A stretch of 5,630 nucleotides of DNA from Acidobacteriaceae bacterium (lineage in GTDB: Bacteria; Acidobacteriota; Terriglobia; Terriglobales; Acidobacteriaceae), in NCBI GenBank assembly GCA_027311125.1, contig DAICZO010000192.1, positions 1-5,630 on the forward strand, given 5' to 3'. Of the stretch, positions 1 to 5,630 are shown one piece after another (the stretch's first letter is position 1; the number at the start of each line of letters is the position of its first letter). Below the pieces are notes generated by a model. That model did not search any database. It was not told where the DNA came from and saw nothing but the letters and a program-made list of their open reading frames with translations. Made by a program: the position numbers and the translations under genes.

Positions 1-2829
1 CGCCGCAATGATGATGAACGGATCAAGCCACGACTGGAAGTTCACCACGATCAGCAGGTACACCAGCAGAATCGAGAACAGCAGCCCGATCAGCAGTCCA
101 CGAAACGAACTCTGCATCGTCTGCACCTGCCCCCGCACCACCACCTGCGACCCACGCGGCAACTCGCCCCGATGCTTATCAATAATCTTCTCGATGGCTA
201 AATCGACGCTGTGCAGGTCCGTATGCGCAAAGCTGCCATAGATGTCGATCACCGGCTGGATATCGTAATGACTCACTGACGCCAGCTCCTGACCACGCGT
301 GAAACTCGCAACACTTCCCAGCACCTGCACCGGTTTGGCAATCGTCTGAAAGCTCGCCGAAGGCGTACCGCCACTCACGTTGTACTCCGCGGCACCCGAA
401 CTTGCCGACCCCGTACTACCCGGAGTCAACGGAATATTCTTCAGCGCCTGCAGCGAGTCCAGCGTGTACTGCGGACTCTGCACCGCAATGTTGTAGTTGA
501 CTCCATTCGAAGGATCCAGCCAGAACGTCGGTGTCGTCTGGAAGCTGCCGCTCACCGCCACCAGCAGACTCCCCGCCGCATCCCGCTGTGTCAGCCCAAT
601 ATCCTGAGCCTTCGATCGATCCACATTCACCATGTATCGCGGATAGTTGAAGGGCTGCTGAATCCGCAGGCTGGTCGCGCCGGGGACGTACTTGATCTCC
701 TGCATCAGCCGCTCCGCAAAATCACGGTTAGCAACCATATTCTGCCCAATCACTTGAATGTCCAGCGGCGCAGGCAGTCCAAAATTCAAAATCTGCGTCA
801 CCATGTCCACCGGCAGCGTATAGAACGACGTCCCCGGAAACTGACTCGATAGATTCTTCAACAAATTGGAAACATAGTCATCCGTAGGTTTGTGGTCCTT
901 CGCCAGCGAAACCGTAATGTCCGCATCCGCCGGACCCACCGGTGCCGACGTACTGTACGACAGATTCAGTCCACTATACGGAAGCCCAATATTATCAATA
1001 ATGGTTACAATCTCTTCCTTCGGGATCTCTCGCCGAATCTCTCGATCAACCAGATCGCACAGCCGCGCCGTCTCTTCAATACGAGTCCCCGTGTGCGCAC
1101 GCACATGAATCAAAAACTGTCCGCCGTCCACGGAAGGGAAGAAGTCCTGTCCCAGCCACGGAAACAGCAACGCTGCCGACCCAATGCAGAAGACAAAGAA
1201 CATCACAATAAATGCTGTACTGTAACGCATACCAAGATCCAGCACACGCCGGTATCCACTCCGTAGCGACTCAAATCCACGCTCAAACCCAAGCTGAAAC
1301 CGCACCAACGGATTCCTGCTCTTCAGCTTCTCCTGGTGCTCTGCCTCACGATGCGGCTTCAGCAGATACTTCGCCATCGTCGGAACAATCGTTCGCGATA
1401 GGAAGTAGGAGGCCAGCATCGCAAACACCACCGCCTCCGCCAACGGAACAAACAGATACTTGGCCACACCGCTCAAAAAGAACATCGGCACAAACACGAT
1501 ACAAATAGCAATTGTCGAGACAAACGCAGGCACAGCAATCTGCGCCGCGCCCTCCAGAATCGCGTTCTCGGTCTCCATTCCGTTCTCAAGGTTACGGTTT
1601 ACATTCTCGATCTCAACCGTAGCGTCATCCACCAGGATGCCCACCGCCAGCGCCAGACCTCCCAGCGTCATGATGTTGATCGTCTCGCCCAACGCACTCA
1701 ACGTAATGATCGAGGTCAAAATCGACAGCGGGATCGAGATGGCAATAATCACCGTACTCCGCCAACTCCCTAGAAACAGCAGAATCATGATGCCCGTAAG
1801 GCAGGCCGCGATGATCGCCTCTCGCACCACGCCACTGATCGCCCCCCGCACAAACACCGATTGATCCGACAGCGGCGTAATCCGCAACTGCGGAGGCAGC
1901 GACGATAGAATCGCCGGCAACCGGCTACGTATCGAAGCAATAATGTCCAGCGTCGACGAGCTGCCCGTCTTCTGTACCGTCAGCAGCGAAGCACGCTGTC
2001 CATCCACACGCACAATATTGGTCTGCGGCGGATACCCATCCCGCACATGCGCAACATCGTGGATGTACACGATCGCACCATTCACAGCGCGTATCGGCAA
2101 ATCATTCAACCCTTGAATCGTCTTCGGCGCGCTGTTGGTCTCCAGTTGATAGTCGTACGGCCCGATCTTCGCCGTACCCGACGGCAGAATCAAATTCTGT
2201 GCAGAGATAGCATTGACAACATCGGTAGGCGAAAGCCCCTTCGCCTGCAACGCCTGCATATTGATGTCCACCTGCACCTGCCGCATCTTGCCCCCGTAGG
2301 GGTAGGGAATCGAGGCTCCTTCGACACTCGACAAACGGCTGCGCACAAAGTTCAATCCGAAGTCATTCAACTGCTGCTCCGATAGCCCCTGGCCCGAAAG
2401 TCCAAGCTGTAGAATCGGAACACTCGAAGCACTGTATTGAATAATCAGAGGCGGCGTAGTACCCGGAGGCAACTGGCGTAGCTGTGTCTGCGAAATCGCC
2501 GTCACCTGCGCCACGGCATTCGCAATCGTTACGCGCGGCTGAAAAAATACCTTCACGACCGCCACGCCATTCAGCGAGGTCGATTCGATATGGTCAATAT
2601 CGTTCACCGTCGTCGTCAGCGACCGTTCAGTCTGCGTGATAATTCGGTTCGATATCTCTTCCGGTGACAACCCGCTGTAGTTCCAGACAATACTCACCAC
2701 AGGAATATCGATGTTCGGAAAAATATCCACCGGCGTCCGTAGAATCGCCACCGGACCCAGAATCAGCAGCAGCAGCGAAAGCACAACAAACGTATACGGG
2801 CGGCGTAGCGCCAGACTCACAATCCACAT
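1..2829 (-). CDS. RND-family (HAE-type) efflux permease, C-terminus beyond window
   Basis: Inner-membrane proton-driven efflux permease of the AcrB/MexB-like hydrophobe/amphiphile RND class. It would work as a trimer with a periplasmic adaptor and an outer-membrane channel. I translated 943 codons with no stop. The start MWIVSLALRRPYTFVV leads into TM1 (about 12-30) and the family-typical TPVDIFPNID. A first periplasmic domain follows, then TM2-TM6 (about 336-486), with the proton-relay pair D401-D402 in TM4 (GILVDDATVEIENV; AcrB D407/D408). TM7 is about 538-557, followed by GQDFFPSVDGGQF, a second periplasmic domain and TM8 (about 911-929). The frame leaves the window in TM9. AcrB-type proteins run to about 1030-1050 residues, so roughly the last 100, including the TM10 lysine region, are missing. 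The Asp-Asp pair favours drug-type over metal-type (CusA/CzcA) RND. A Gly/Ser-rich insert lies near 804-826. The ATG is 2 nt after the tetR stop, with GGAG inside the last tetR codons about 11 nt upstream, so translation is probably coupled. No adaptor gene is visible; it may lie beyond the left edge. Substrate unknown. Confidence 0.95.
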   Translation of the reverse strand, partial: MWIVSLALRRPYTFVVLSLLLLILGPVAILRTPVDIFPNIDIPVVSIVWNYSGLSPEEISNRIITQTERSLTTTVNDIDHIESTSLNGVAVVKVFFQPRVTIANAVAQVTAISQTQLRQLPPGTTPPLIIQYSASSVPILQLGLSGQGLSEQQLNDFGLNFVRSRLSSVEGASIPYPYGGKMRQVQVDINMQALQAKGLSPTDVVNAISAQNLILPSGTAKIGPYDYQLETNSAPKTIQGLNDLPIRAVNGAIVYIHDVAHVRDGYPPQTNIVRVDGQRASLLTVQKTGSSSTLDIIASIRSRLPAILSSLPPQLRITPLSDQSVFVRGAISGVVREAIIAACLTGIMILLFLGSWRSTVIIAISIPLSILTSIITLSALGETINIMTLGGLALAVGILVDDATVEIENVNRNLENGMETENAILEGAAQIAVPAFVSTIAICIVFVPMFFLSGVAKYLFVPLAEAVVFAMLASYFLSRTIVPTMAKYLLKPHREAEHQEKLKSRNPLVRFQLGFERGFESLRSGYRRVLDLGMRYSTAFIVMFFVFCIGSAALLFPWLGQDFFPSVDGGQFLIHVRAHTGTRIEETARLCDLVDREIRREIPKEEIVTIIDNIGLPYSGLNLSYSTSAPVGPADADITVSLAKDHKPTDDYVSNLLKNLSSQFPGTSFYTLPVDMVTQILNFGLPAPLDIQVIGQNMVANRDFAERLMQEIKYVPGATSLRIQQPFNYPRYMVNVDRSKAQDIGLTQRDAAGSLLVAVSGSFQTTPTFWLDPSNGVNYNIAVQSPQYTLDSLQALKNIPLTPGSTGSASSGAAEYNVSGGTPSASFQTIAKPVQVLGSVASFTRGQELASVSHYDIQPVIDIYGSFAHTDLHSVDLAIEKIIDKHRGELPRGSQVVVRGQVQTMQSSFRGLLIGLLFSILLVYLLIVVNFQSWLDPFIIIAA

Positions 2830-2831
2830 GG

Positions 2832-3452
2832 TTAGTACTTCTCCAGAGCAACGCCCATCGGTTCCTGTGTTGGATTCCATCCATGAAACGTCAACAGCTT
2901 CATGGCGGCATGATTGGCCGTCCGAAACGGACGCGCACTATGTTCAATCAGGCTCAGCACCTGCGCACCTTCCAGCAGCACCGCAAGTTCACTGCCTAAC
3001 TCCTCCGCATCCTGCAACCCGCTGGCTACAGCGAGCGAAATCATCCGTTCCCGCAGCAGGCGTTTGGCCTTCTGAGCAATCCGACGCACCTCAGGCAACA
3101 CCTCCGACATCTCATTCACCGTCTTCGTAAACGCGCACCCGGCAAACTTGTTCTTCTTGAGCGATGCCTCCAGCCAGTCGAACAGGTCCAGCACGCACGC
3201 AGCCGACTCCCCGCGTCCCGCAAACCGCTCATCCAGCGTCTCTTCGCGGCGCACCAGTCTGTGCTGCAGACAAGCCAGCAATAGCTCCTCTTTCGATTCA
3301 AAGTGCTGGTAGACCGTCACCTTCGTCGTACCCGCAGCCGACGCGACCCAATCCATACTTACGTTGCCGTAACCATGGTGAAAGAAAAGATCGGAAGCCG
3401 CATCCAGAATCAGGCTAGTTGTCGGGGAGCGATGAGTTTTAACGTCAAGCAT
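2832..3452 (-). CDS. TetR/AcrR-family transcriptional repressor
   Basis: Ligand-responsive DNA-binding repressor of 206 residues, a normal length for the family, probably acting as a dimer on its own promoter. The N-terminal TetR domain spans about residues 12-60. It has the opening helix LILDAASDLFFHHGYGNVSM, then a helix-turn-helix of WVASAAGTTKVTVYQHF (35-51) followed by SKEELL, all canonical for TetR_N. The remaining helices form the ligand-binding and dimer domain, which includes the common Gly-Cys turn (G105-C106). The ligand cannot be predicted. The ATG at 3452 is the only credible start: an in-frame TGA lies three codons upstream of it, and no early in-frame alternative was seen before M33. 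There is no Shine-Dalgarno, and the start codon lies inside the putative operator, so initiation may be nearly leaderless. The next gene starts 2 nt after the TAA, making a tetR-RND operon in which the repressor very likely controls the pump. Confidence 0.94.
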   Translation of the reverse strand: MLDVKTHRSPTTSLILDAASDLFFHHGYGNVSMDWVASAAGTTKVTVYQHFESKEELLLACLQHRLVRREETLDERFAGRGESAACVLDLFDWLEASLKKNKFAGCAFTKTVNEMSEVLPEVRRIAQKAKRLLRERMISLAVASGLQDAEELGSELAVLLEGAQVLSLIEHSARPFRTANHAAMKLLTFHGWNPTQEPMGVALEKY

Positions 3453-3468
3453 ACTTACTGGTCAGTAT
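3451..3468. promoter_or_regulatory. Putative TetR operator palindrome
   Basis: On the plus strand this reads ATACTTACTGGTCAGTAT. Seven of the nine base pairs across the dyad match, giving the form ATACT-n-AC-nn-GT-n-AGTAT. Inverted repeats of this size and composition directly upstream of tetR genes are typical operators. It covers the likely -10 hexamer and the first two bases of the tetR start codon, so a bound repressor would block RNA polymerase. Binding by this repressor is inferred from position and symmetry. Confidence 0.7.
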
Positions 3469-3492
3469 AGCAGCCGATCGGTAACTTCTCGC
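3464..3492 (-). promoter_or_regulatory. Putative promoter of the tetR-RND operon
   Basis: The minus strand carries TATACT (3469-3464), one mismatch from the sigma-70 -10 consensus. With a 17-nt spacer, the -35 position would read GCGAGA (3492-3487), which is poor. The -10 ends 11 nt before the tetR ATG, so transcription starting at the usual distance would leave a leader of only a few nucleotides. The rest of the 82-nt gap between the response regulator and tetR (3453-3534) shows no convincing terminator hairpin with a T-run, so read-through from the upstream genes is possible. Confidence 0.5.
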
Positions 3493-3534
3493 CGAACCTG
3501 CAAGCCGCGTAAGCAGCCCATCAACAGAAGCGAA

Positions 3535-3915
3535 CTAGGCCAACTCGTTTGTAGCCTGTTGTGCGTCTCGATGAAGACAGACATTCAGTGCGTCGATCAG
3601 CACGCGTGGTACTTCGCCTTTACGCACAATGCAGTCCACCGAGCGACTAGGTTTCTTCGGCAGGTCAACGGAACCAGTACACATCACGATCGGCAGCTCG
3701 CAGCCATTCGCACGCACATGGTCCGCAAACGCAAATCCATCCAACTCAGGCATCTCATAGTCCGTCACAATCGCGTCCATGCAACTGGTCGCTAACCGAG
3801 CCAATCCCTCACTGGCCGTCCCGCAGGCAATCACATCGAATCCCGCCAGCCGAAGCGTCGCAGCCCGCACCAGCAGCAACGCAGGAGAGTCGTCGACATA
3901 TAACACTCTGGCCAT
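3535..3915 (-). CDS. Single-domain response regulator (REC only)
   Basis: Receiver-domain protein of 126 residues that accepts a phosphoryl group from a histidine kinase or phosphotransfer protein. Visible hallmarks are the acidic pair D8-D9 (VLYVDDS), phospho-acceptor D52 in VTDYEMPELDG, T80 in PIVMCTGS, and the conserved lysine K99 in IVRKGE. The whole length is taken up by the receiver fold plus a short tail, with no output domain, so it would act by protein-protein contact, as CheY or Spo0F do. Two positions are unusual: the residue three before the lysine (Tyr in CheY) is I96, and the proline that usually follows the lysine is G100. The ATG at 3915 has GAGG seven nucleotides upstream (3926-3923). 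It starts 43 nt after the universal stress protein stop on the same strand, so the two are probably co-transcribed. No partner kinase is in the window, and the target is unknown. Confidence 0.93.
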   Translation of the reverse strand: MARVLYVDDSPALLLVRAATLRLAGFDVIACGTASEGLARLATSCMDAIVTDYEMPELDGFAFADHVRANGCELPIVMCTGSVDLPKKPSRSVDCIVRKGEVPRVLIDALNVCLHRDAQQATNELA

Positions 3916-3958
3916 ACCTCTACCTCACGTTCAAGCAGGGCCCGAGTTCTCACCATAC

Positions 3959-4882
3959 CTAACGCCCACGGATACTGAGCACGCCACACTCCGCCTCACG
4001 AACAATCTCCGACAGGGTCGACCACCAGGCATGGTCCGCCAGCGTCGCACGCTCACGCATGCCAACCACCACCAGGCCCGCGCCTTCCTCCCGTGCAACC
4101 GACGCGATCACCTTTCCCGCAACTCCATACTCCACACGCACCTTCGTTGCGCACGCGTGCCCAACATTCGAAGGCAGCAGTCGCTCTAACTCCCGCTCCA
4201 GGTGCGCTGCAATCAGCTCCGGCTGAACCTGCGGATCGCTCGACTTCGCCGCCAGTACATGCAGCAGGGTCAGCGTTCCGTGGAACTGCTCCGTGAGCGC
4301 CGCGGCATACTGCGCTGCCCGTCGTTCGCTCGAAGTCATCGAAGAAGCCAGCACCATCGTCCGGAACGGATGATCCACTGCCTTGCAATGTGGTCCCACA
4401 ATCAATACCGGACAAGCAACCCGCCGCAGTACCGCCTCAGCCACTGAGCCCAGCGCCAACCGCTCCAGCCCACGCGCCCCATGCGATCCCGCAACAATCA
4501 GATCGGCCCGTTGTTCCTTCGCCAGTTGCTCAATCAAGTCCACCGCCCCGGCGTAGACAACCGTAGTCTTCGGAGCCAGTGCGCTCAGCCCAGCCTCTTC
4601 GCTGATCCACCGAGCCATCTGTACCTTGGCCGCTTCCAGATTCGCATGCAGCACTTCAATCGGAATCCCTTCGCTCGCCGTCTCATACACAAATGGCGTG
4701 GCTGCATGGACCAGATGCAACTCGGCTCTAAACTCCTGCGCAATCGAAACAGCAAGTTTTAAAGCCTGTGCAGACTGCTCCGAGAAATCGATCGCTACCA
4801 GCACCCGCTGGAACCTGACACCGTTGTCAGTTACCTGCTCCATCCGTTCAATGCCAGAGACAGAACTGTGGTCGATTCCCAT
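3959..4882 (-). CDS. Tandem-domain universal stress protein (UspA family)
   Basis: Cytoplasmic stress protein of 307 residues with two Usp domains. Domain 1 (about 24-164) begins RVLVAIDFSEQS, with D32 in the nucleotide-binding position. It carries the complete ATP-binding motif G132-x2-G135-x9-G145-S146 and ends CPVLIVGP. Domain 2 (about 173-305) has the same fold pattern (TMVLASSM, LTLLHVL, GLVVVGM, CGVLSIRG) but a broken motif: G274-M-R-E277 lacks the second glycine, the later G-S/T is replaced around W287-S288, and the domain 1 Asp is S180. It therefore probably binds no nucleotide and may serve in dimer packing or regulation. I chose the ATG at 4882 because GAGGTG sits at an ideal distance upstream. 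An in-frame GTG at 4903 would add seven residues but has no ribosome binding site. Usp proteins are commonly induced by starvation, hypoxia or oxidative stress; the inducer here is unknown. It is the first gene of the minus-strand run, divergent from the Hsp20 gene. Confidence 0.93.
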   Translation of the reverse strand: MGIDHSSVSGIERMEQVTDNGVRFQRVLVAIDFSEQSAQALKLAVSIAQEFRAELHLVHAATPFVYETASEGIPIEVLHANLEAAKVQMARWISEEAGLSALAPKTTVVYAGAVDLIEQLAKEQRADLIVAGSHGARGLERLALGSVAEAVLRRVACPVLIVGPHCKAVDHPFRTMVLASSMTSSERRAAQYAAALTEQFHGTLTLLHVLAAKSSDPQVQPELIAAHLERELERLLPSNVGHACATKVRVEYGVAGKVIASVAREEGAGLVVVGMRERATLADHAWWSTLSEIVREAECGVLSIRGR

Positions 4883-4887
4883 AAGCG

Positions 4888-4893
4888 CACCTC
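4888..4893 (-). promoter_or_regulatory. Ribosome binding site that fixes the Usp start
   Basis: The minus strand reads GAGGTG, with seven nucleotides between the GAGG core and the ATG at 4882. The site lies within the coding sequence that the longer GTG-started frame (from 4903) would use. It therefore argues for initiation at the ATG and a 307-residue protein. Confidence 0.7.
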
Positions 4894-4914
4894 GCAGGTC
4901 CACAACACGAACCA

Positions 4915-4920
4915 GTTATA
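4915..4920 (-). promoter_or_regulatory. Possible -10 hexamer of the Usp gene
   Basis: The minus strand reads TATAAC, two bases from the -10 consensus at most, about 32 nt upstream of the chosen ATG. That leaves room for a short leader containing the GAGGTG site. The -35 position at a 17-nt spacing reads GATAGT, which is weak. This is a position-based guess only. Confidence 0.3.
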
Positions 4921-5061
4921 CCTGATAATGCTTGCAGACTATCGATCAAGCGCTGCGGCAATCTGTGATTCTCATCACTGGAGAAAATCAGGCAAGCCTT
5001 CCATTCATCTGCGTCGGCAATCCACCCCATCGGGCAAACTACGATCACCATCGCTGTGGGC

Positions 5062-5128
5062 GTGACCGTCCTCACCCCCACCCGTGAGCGCTCGCACAAT
5101 TGGCTGTGACCGCTCTCGCTGTCCTCAC
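5062..5128 (+). repeat. Short direct repeats upstream of the Hsp20 gene
   Basis: GTGACCG occurs at 5062-5068 and 5106-5112, and GTCCTCAC at 5068-5075 and 5121-5128. In the first copy the two words overlap by one base; in the second they are separated by eight bases (CTCTCGCT). They lie 60-125 nt before the Hsp20 start, where activator or repressor half-sites could sit. Words this short can also recur by chance in GC-rich DNA. Confidence 0.3.
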
Positions 5129-5174
5129 TACCCACGCAAAATACACTCCACCCTGGGTCGCACTTAGCCCACCT

Positions 5175-5180
5175 AAGGAG
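5175..5180 (+). promoter_or_regulatory. Strong ribosome binding site of the Hsp20 gene
   Basis: AAGGAG lies seven nucleotides before the ATG at 5188, close to the ideal Shine-Dalgarno sequence and spacing. It fixes the start codon and suggests efficient translation once the transcript is made. Confidence 0.85.
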
Positions 5181-5187
5181 AACTCGT

Positions 5188-5630
5188 ATGACCAGCGCAA
5201 TCACCGTTCGTCCCACCGAGAACAACATCTTCAACCTCAGATTCCCATCCGAGGTCATGAGCGAGATGCAAGCCATTCACGATCAGATCGCTCGCACTGC
5301 CTTCAGCCTCTTCGACCAGCACGGGCGTAACGGCGTCACCCCCTTGGAGGACTGGCTCCGTGCCGAGTCCATGATTCTTCAGCCCTTGCCCATGCAGGTC
5401 AAGGAGGAGAGCGACAAGATCACCGTCACCGCCGATGTCCCCGGCTTCACCTCCGACCAACTCAAAGTGGATGTGCAGGGAGATACACTGCGCATCGTCG
5501 GCAAAGCCGAAGAGAACAGCAGCGAGCAGCAAGACAAGCAGAAGAAACAAGATGGAGCAGAGACTACGCGTATGTCGTCACGCAAGATCTCCTGCAGCAT
5601 GACCTTACCCGCGCAGGTCAAAACCGAAGG
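5188..5630 (+). CDS. DUF2934-Hsp20 small heat-shock protein, 3' end beyond window
   Basis: Small heat-shock protein, an ATP-independent holdase that would bind unfolding proteins in the cytoplasm as an oligomer. I translated 147 complete codons with no stop before the edge. Residues 1-29 are a leader of unknown role. Residues about 30-63 (IHDQIARTAFSLFDQHGRNG, then TPLEDWLRAESMI) match the DUF2934 pattern of an Ala/Arg-rich helix, a Gly-Arg turn and the hallmark DWLRAE. The alpha-crystallin domain starts at about residue 66: PLPMQVKEESDKITVTADVP, then GF, DQLKVDVQGDTLRIVGKAEE, a long Gln/Lys/Glu-rich loop (about 110-127), and RKISCSMTLPAQV entering the next strands. The C-terminal part, where the A-x-x-x-n-G-v-L strand and I-x-I tail motif would lie, is missing. 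It is divergent from the Usp gene. The Hsp20 call is firm; DUF2934 has no established function to my knowledge. Confidence 0.93.
   Translation, partial: MTSAITVRPTENNIFNLRFPSEVMSEMQAIHDQIARTAFSLFDQHGRNGVTPLEDWLRAESMILQPLPMQVKEESDKITVTADVPGFTSDQLKVDVQGDTLRIVGKAEENSSEQQDKQKKQDGAETTRMSSRKISCSMTLPAQVKTE

Larger units (their letters stand above)
4883..5187. other. Divergent intergenic region between the Usp and Hsp20 genes
   Basis: This 305-nt stretch has no credible gene. Open frames crossing it lack ribosome binding sites and recognisable protein patterns. It must hold the promoters of both divergent genes. Visible elements are the Usp ribosome binding site and a possible -10 near 4915 on the minus strand, a pair of short direct repeats at 5062-5128, a small GAGCGCTC palindrome near 5084-5091, and the Hsp20 ribosome binding site at its right end. 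A search by eye for the CIRCE element (TTAGCACTC and its inverse) and for a paired sigma-32 promoter found neither. No clear Hsp20 promoter could be assigned. Confidence 0.6.

Noticed and set aside
892..1864. Several plus-strand open frames of 72-134 codons opposite the RND gene
   Set aside because: They are antisense to a fully open 943-codon RND frame with clear motifs. They have no ribosome binding sites and read as low-complexity Ser/Arg/Thr-rich protein.
2664..3418. Plus-strand frames crossing the RND start and the tetR gene
   Set aside because: They run opposite the well-supported tetR and RND frames, span the tetR-RND junction without regard to it, and show no domain pattern.
4901..4903. 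GTG start for the universal stress protein, giving 314 residues
   Set aside because: There is no Shine-Dalgarno before it, while the ATG at 4882 has GAGGTG at ideal spacing. The extra seven residues add nothing recognisable.
4963..4989. Imperfect inverted repeat GATTCTC / GAGAAAATC as a terminator
   Set aside because: The stem is short and mismatched, no T-run follows, and a terminator is not expected between divergent genes.
5026..5031. CCCCAT as the -10 part of a sigma-32 heat-shock promoter for Hsp20
   Set aside because: No CTTGAA-like -35 element lies at the required distance upstream, and the site is about 155 nt from the start codon.
4848..5276. Minus-strand frame of 142 codons spanning the intergenic region and the Hsp20 start
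   Set aside because: It overlaps the Usp start region and the Hsp20 gene in antisense, has no recognisable motif, and would leave both real genes without promoters.
5173..5621. Minus-strand frames opposite the Hsp20 gene, including a leucine-rich stretch that looks like a signal peptide
   Set aside because: The hydrophobic run is the complement of the Gln/Lys/Glu-rich loop of Hsp20. The plus frame has a strong ribosome binding site and family motifs.

Overview
The window looks like part of the chromosome of a soil or environmental Acidobacteriota, in the Terriglobus/Granulicella/Edaphobacter neighbourhood. This is an inference from protein style: an RND permease opening with MWIVSLALRRPYTFVV, and a small heat-shock protein carrying an N-terminal DUF2934-like segment. 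The DNA is moderately GC-rich by eye and densely coding. No rRNA, tRNA, CRISPR array, insertion sequence or phage gene was seen.

Layout. Four genes lie head to tail on the minus strand, and one gene diverges from them on the plus strand. In minus-strand transcription order they are: a tandem-domain universal stress protein (4882 to 3959); a stand-alone receiver-domain response regulator (3915 to 3535), 43 nt downstream; a TetR-family repressor (3452 to 2832), after an 82-nt gap; and, 2 nt after the TetR stop, a large RND multidrug-type efflux permease (2829 down to the window edge). The permease is open for all 943 visible codons and is cut before its last transmembrane helices. On the plus strand, a DUF2934-Hsp20 chaperone starts at 5188 and runs off the right edge in its alpha-crystallin domain.

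Regulation. The best regulatory signal is an 18-bp imperfect palindrome at 3451-3468. It overlaps both a good -10 hexamer (TATACT) and the TetR start codon. This is the expected arrangement for an autorepressed tetR-RND operon, and it implies a nearly leaderless tetR transcript. The 305-nt region 4883-5187 separates the divergent stress-protein and Hsp20 genes and must hold both promoters. I found no convincing CIRCE or sigma-32 element there.

Reading the cluster. All five products fit general envelope, toxic-compound and protein stress: an ATP-binding stress protein, a phospho-signalling receiver, a ligand-responsive repressor with its efflux pump, and a holdase chaperone. Shared physiology is an inference from adjacency. 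No new biological system is evident. The points most worth checking are the operator-start codon overlap, the DUF2934-Hsp20 fusion, the degenerate second Usp domain, the atypical receiver switch residues and a Gly/Ser-rich insert in the pump.
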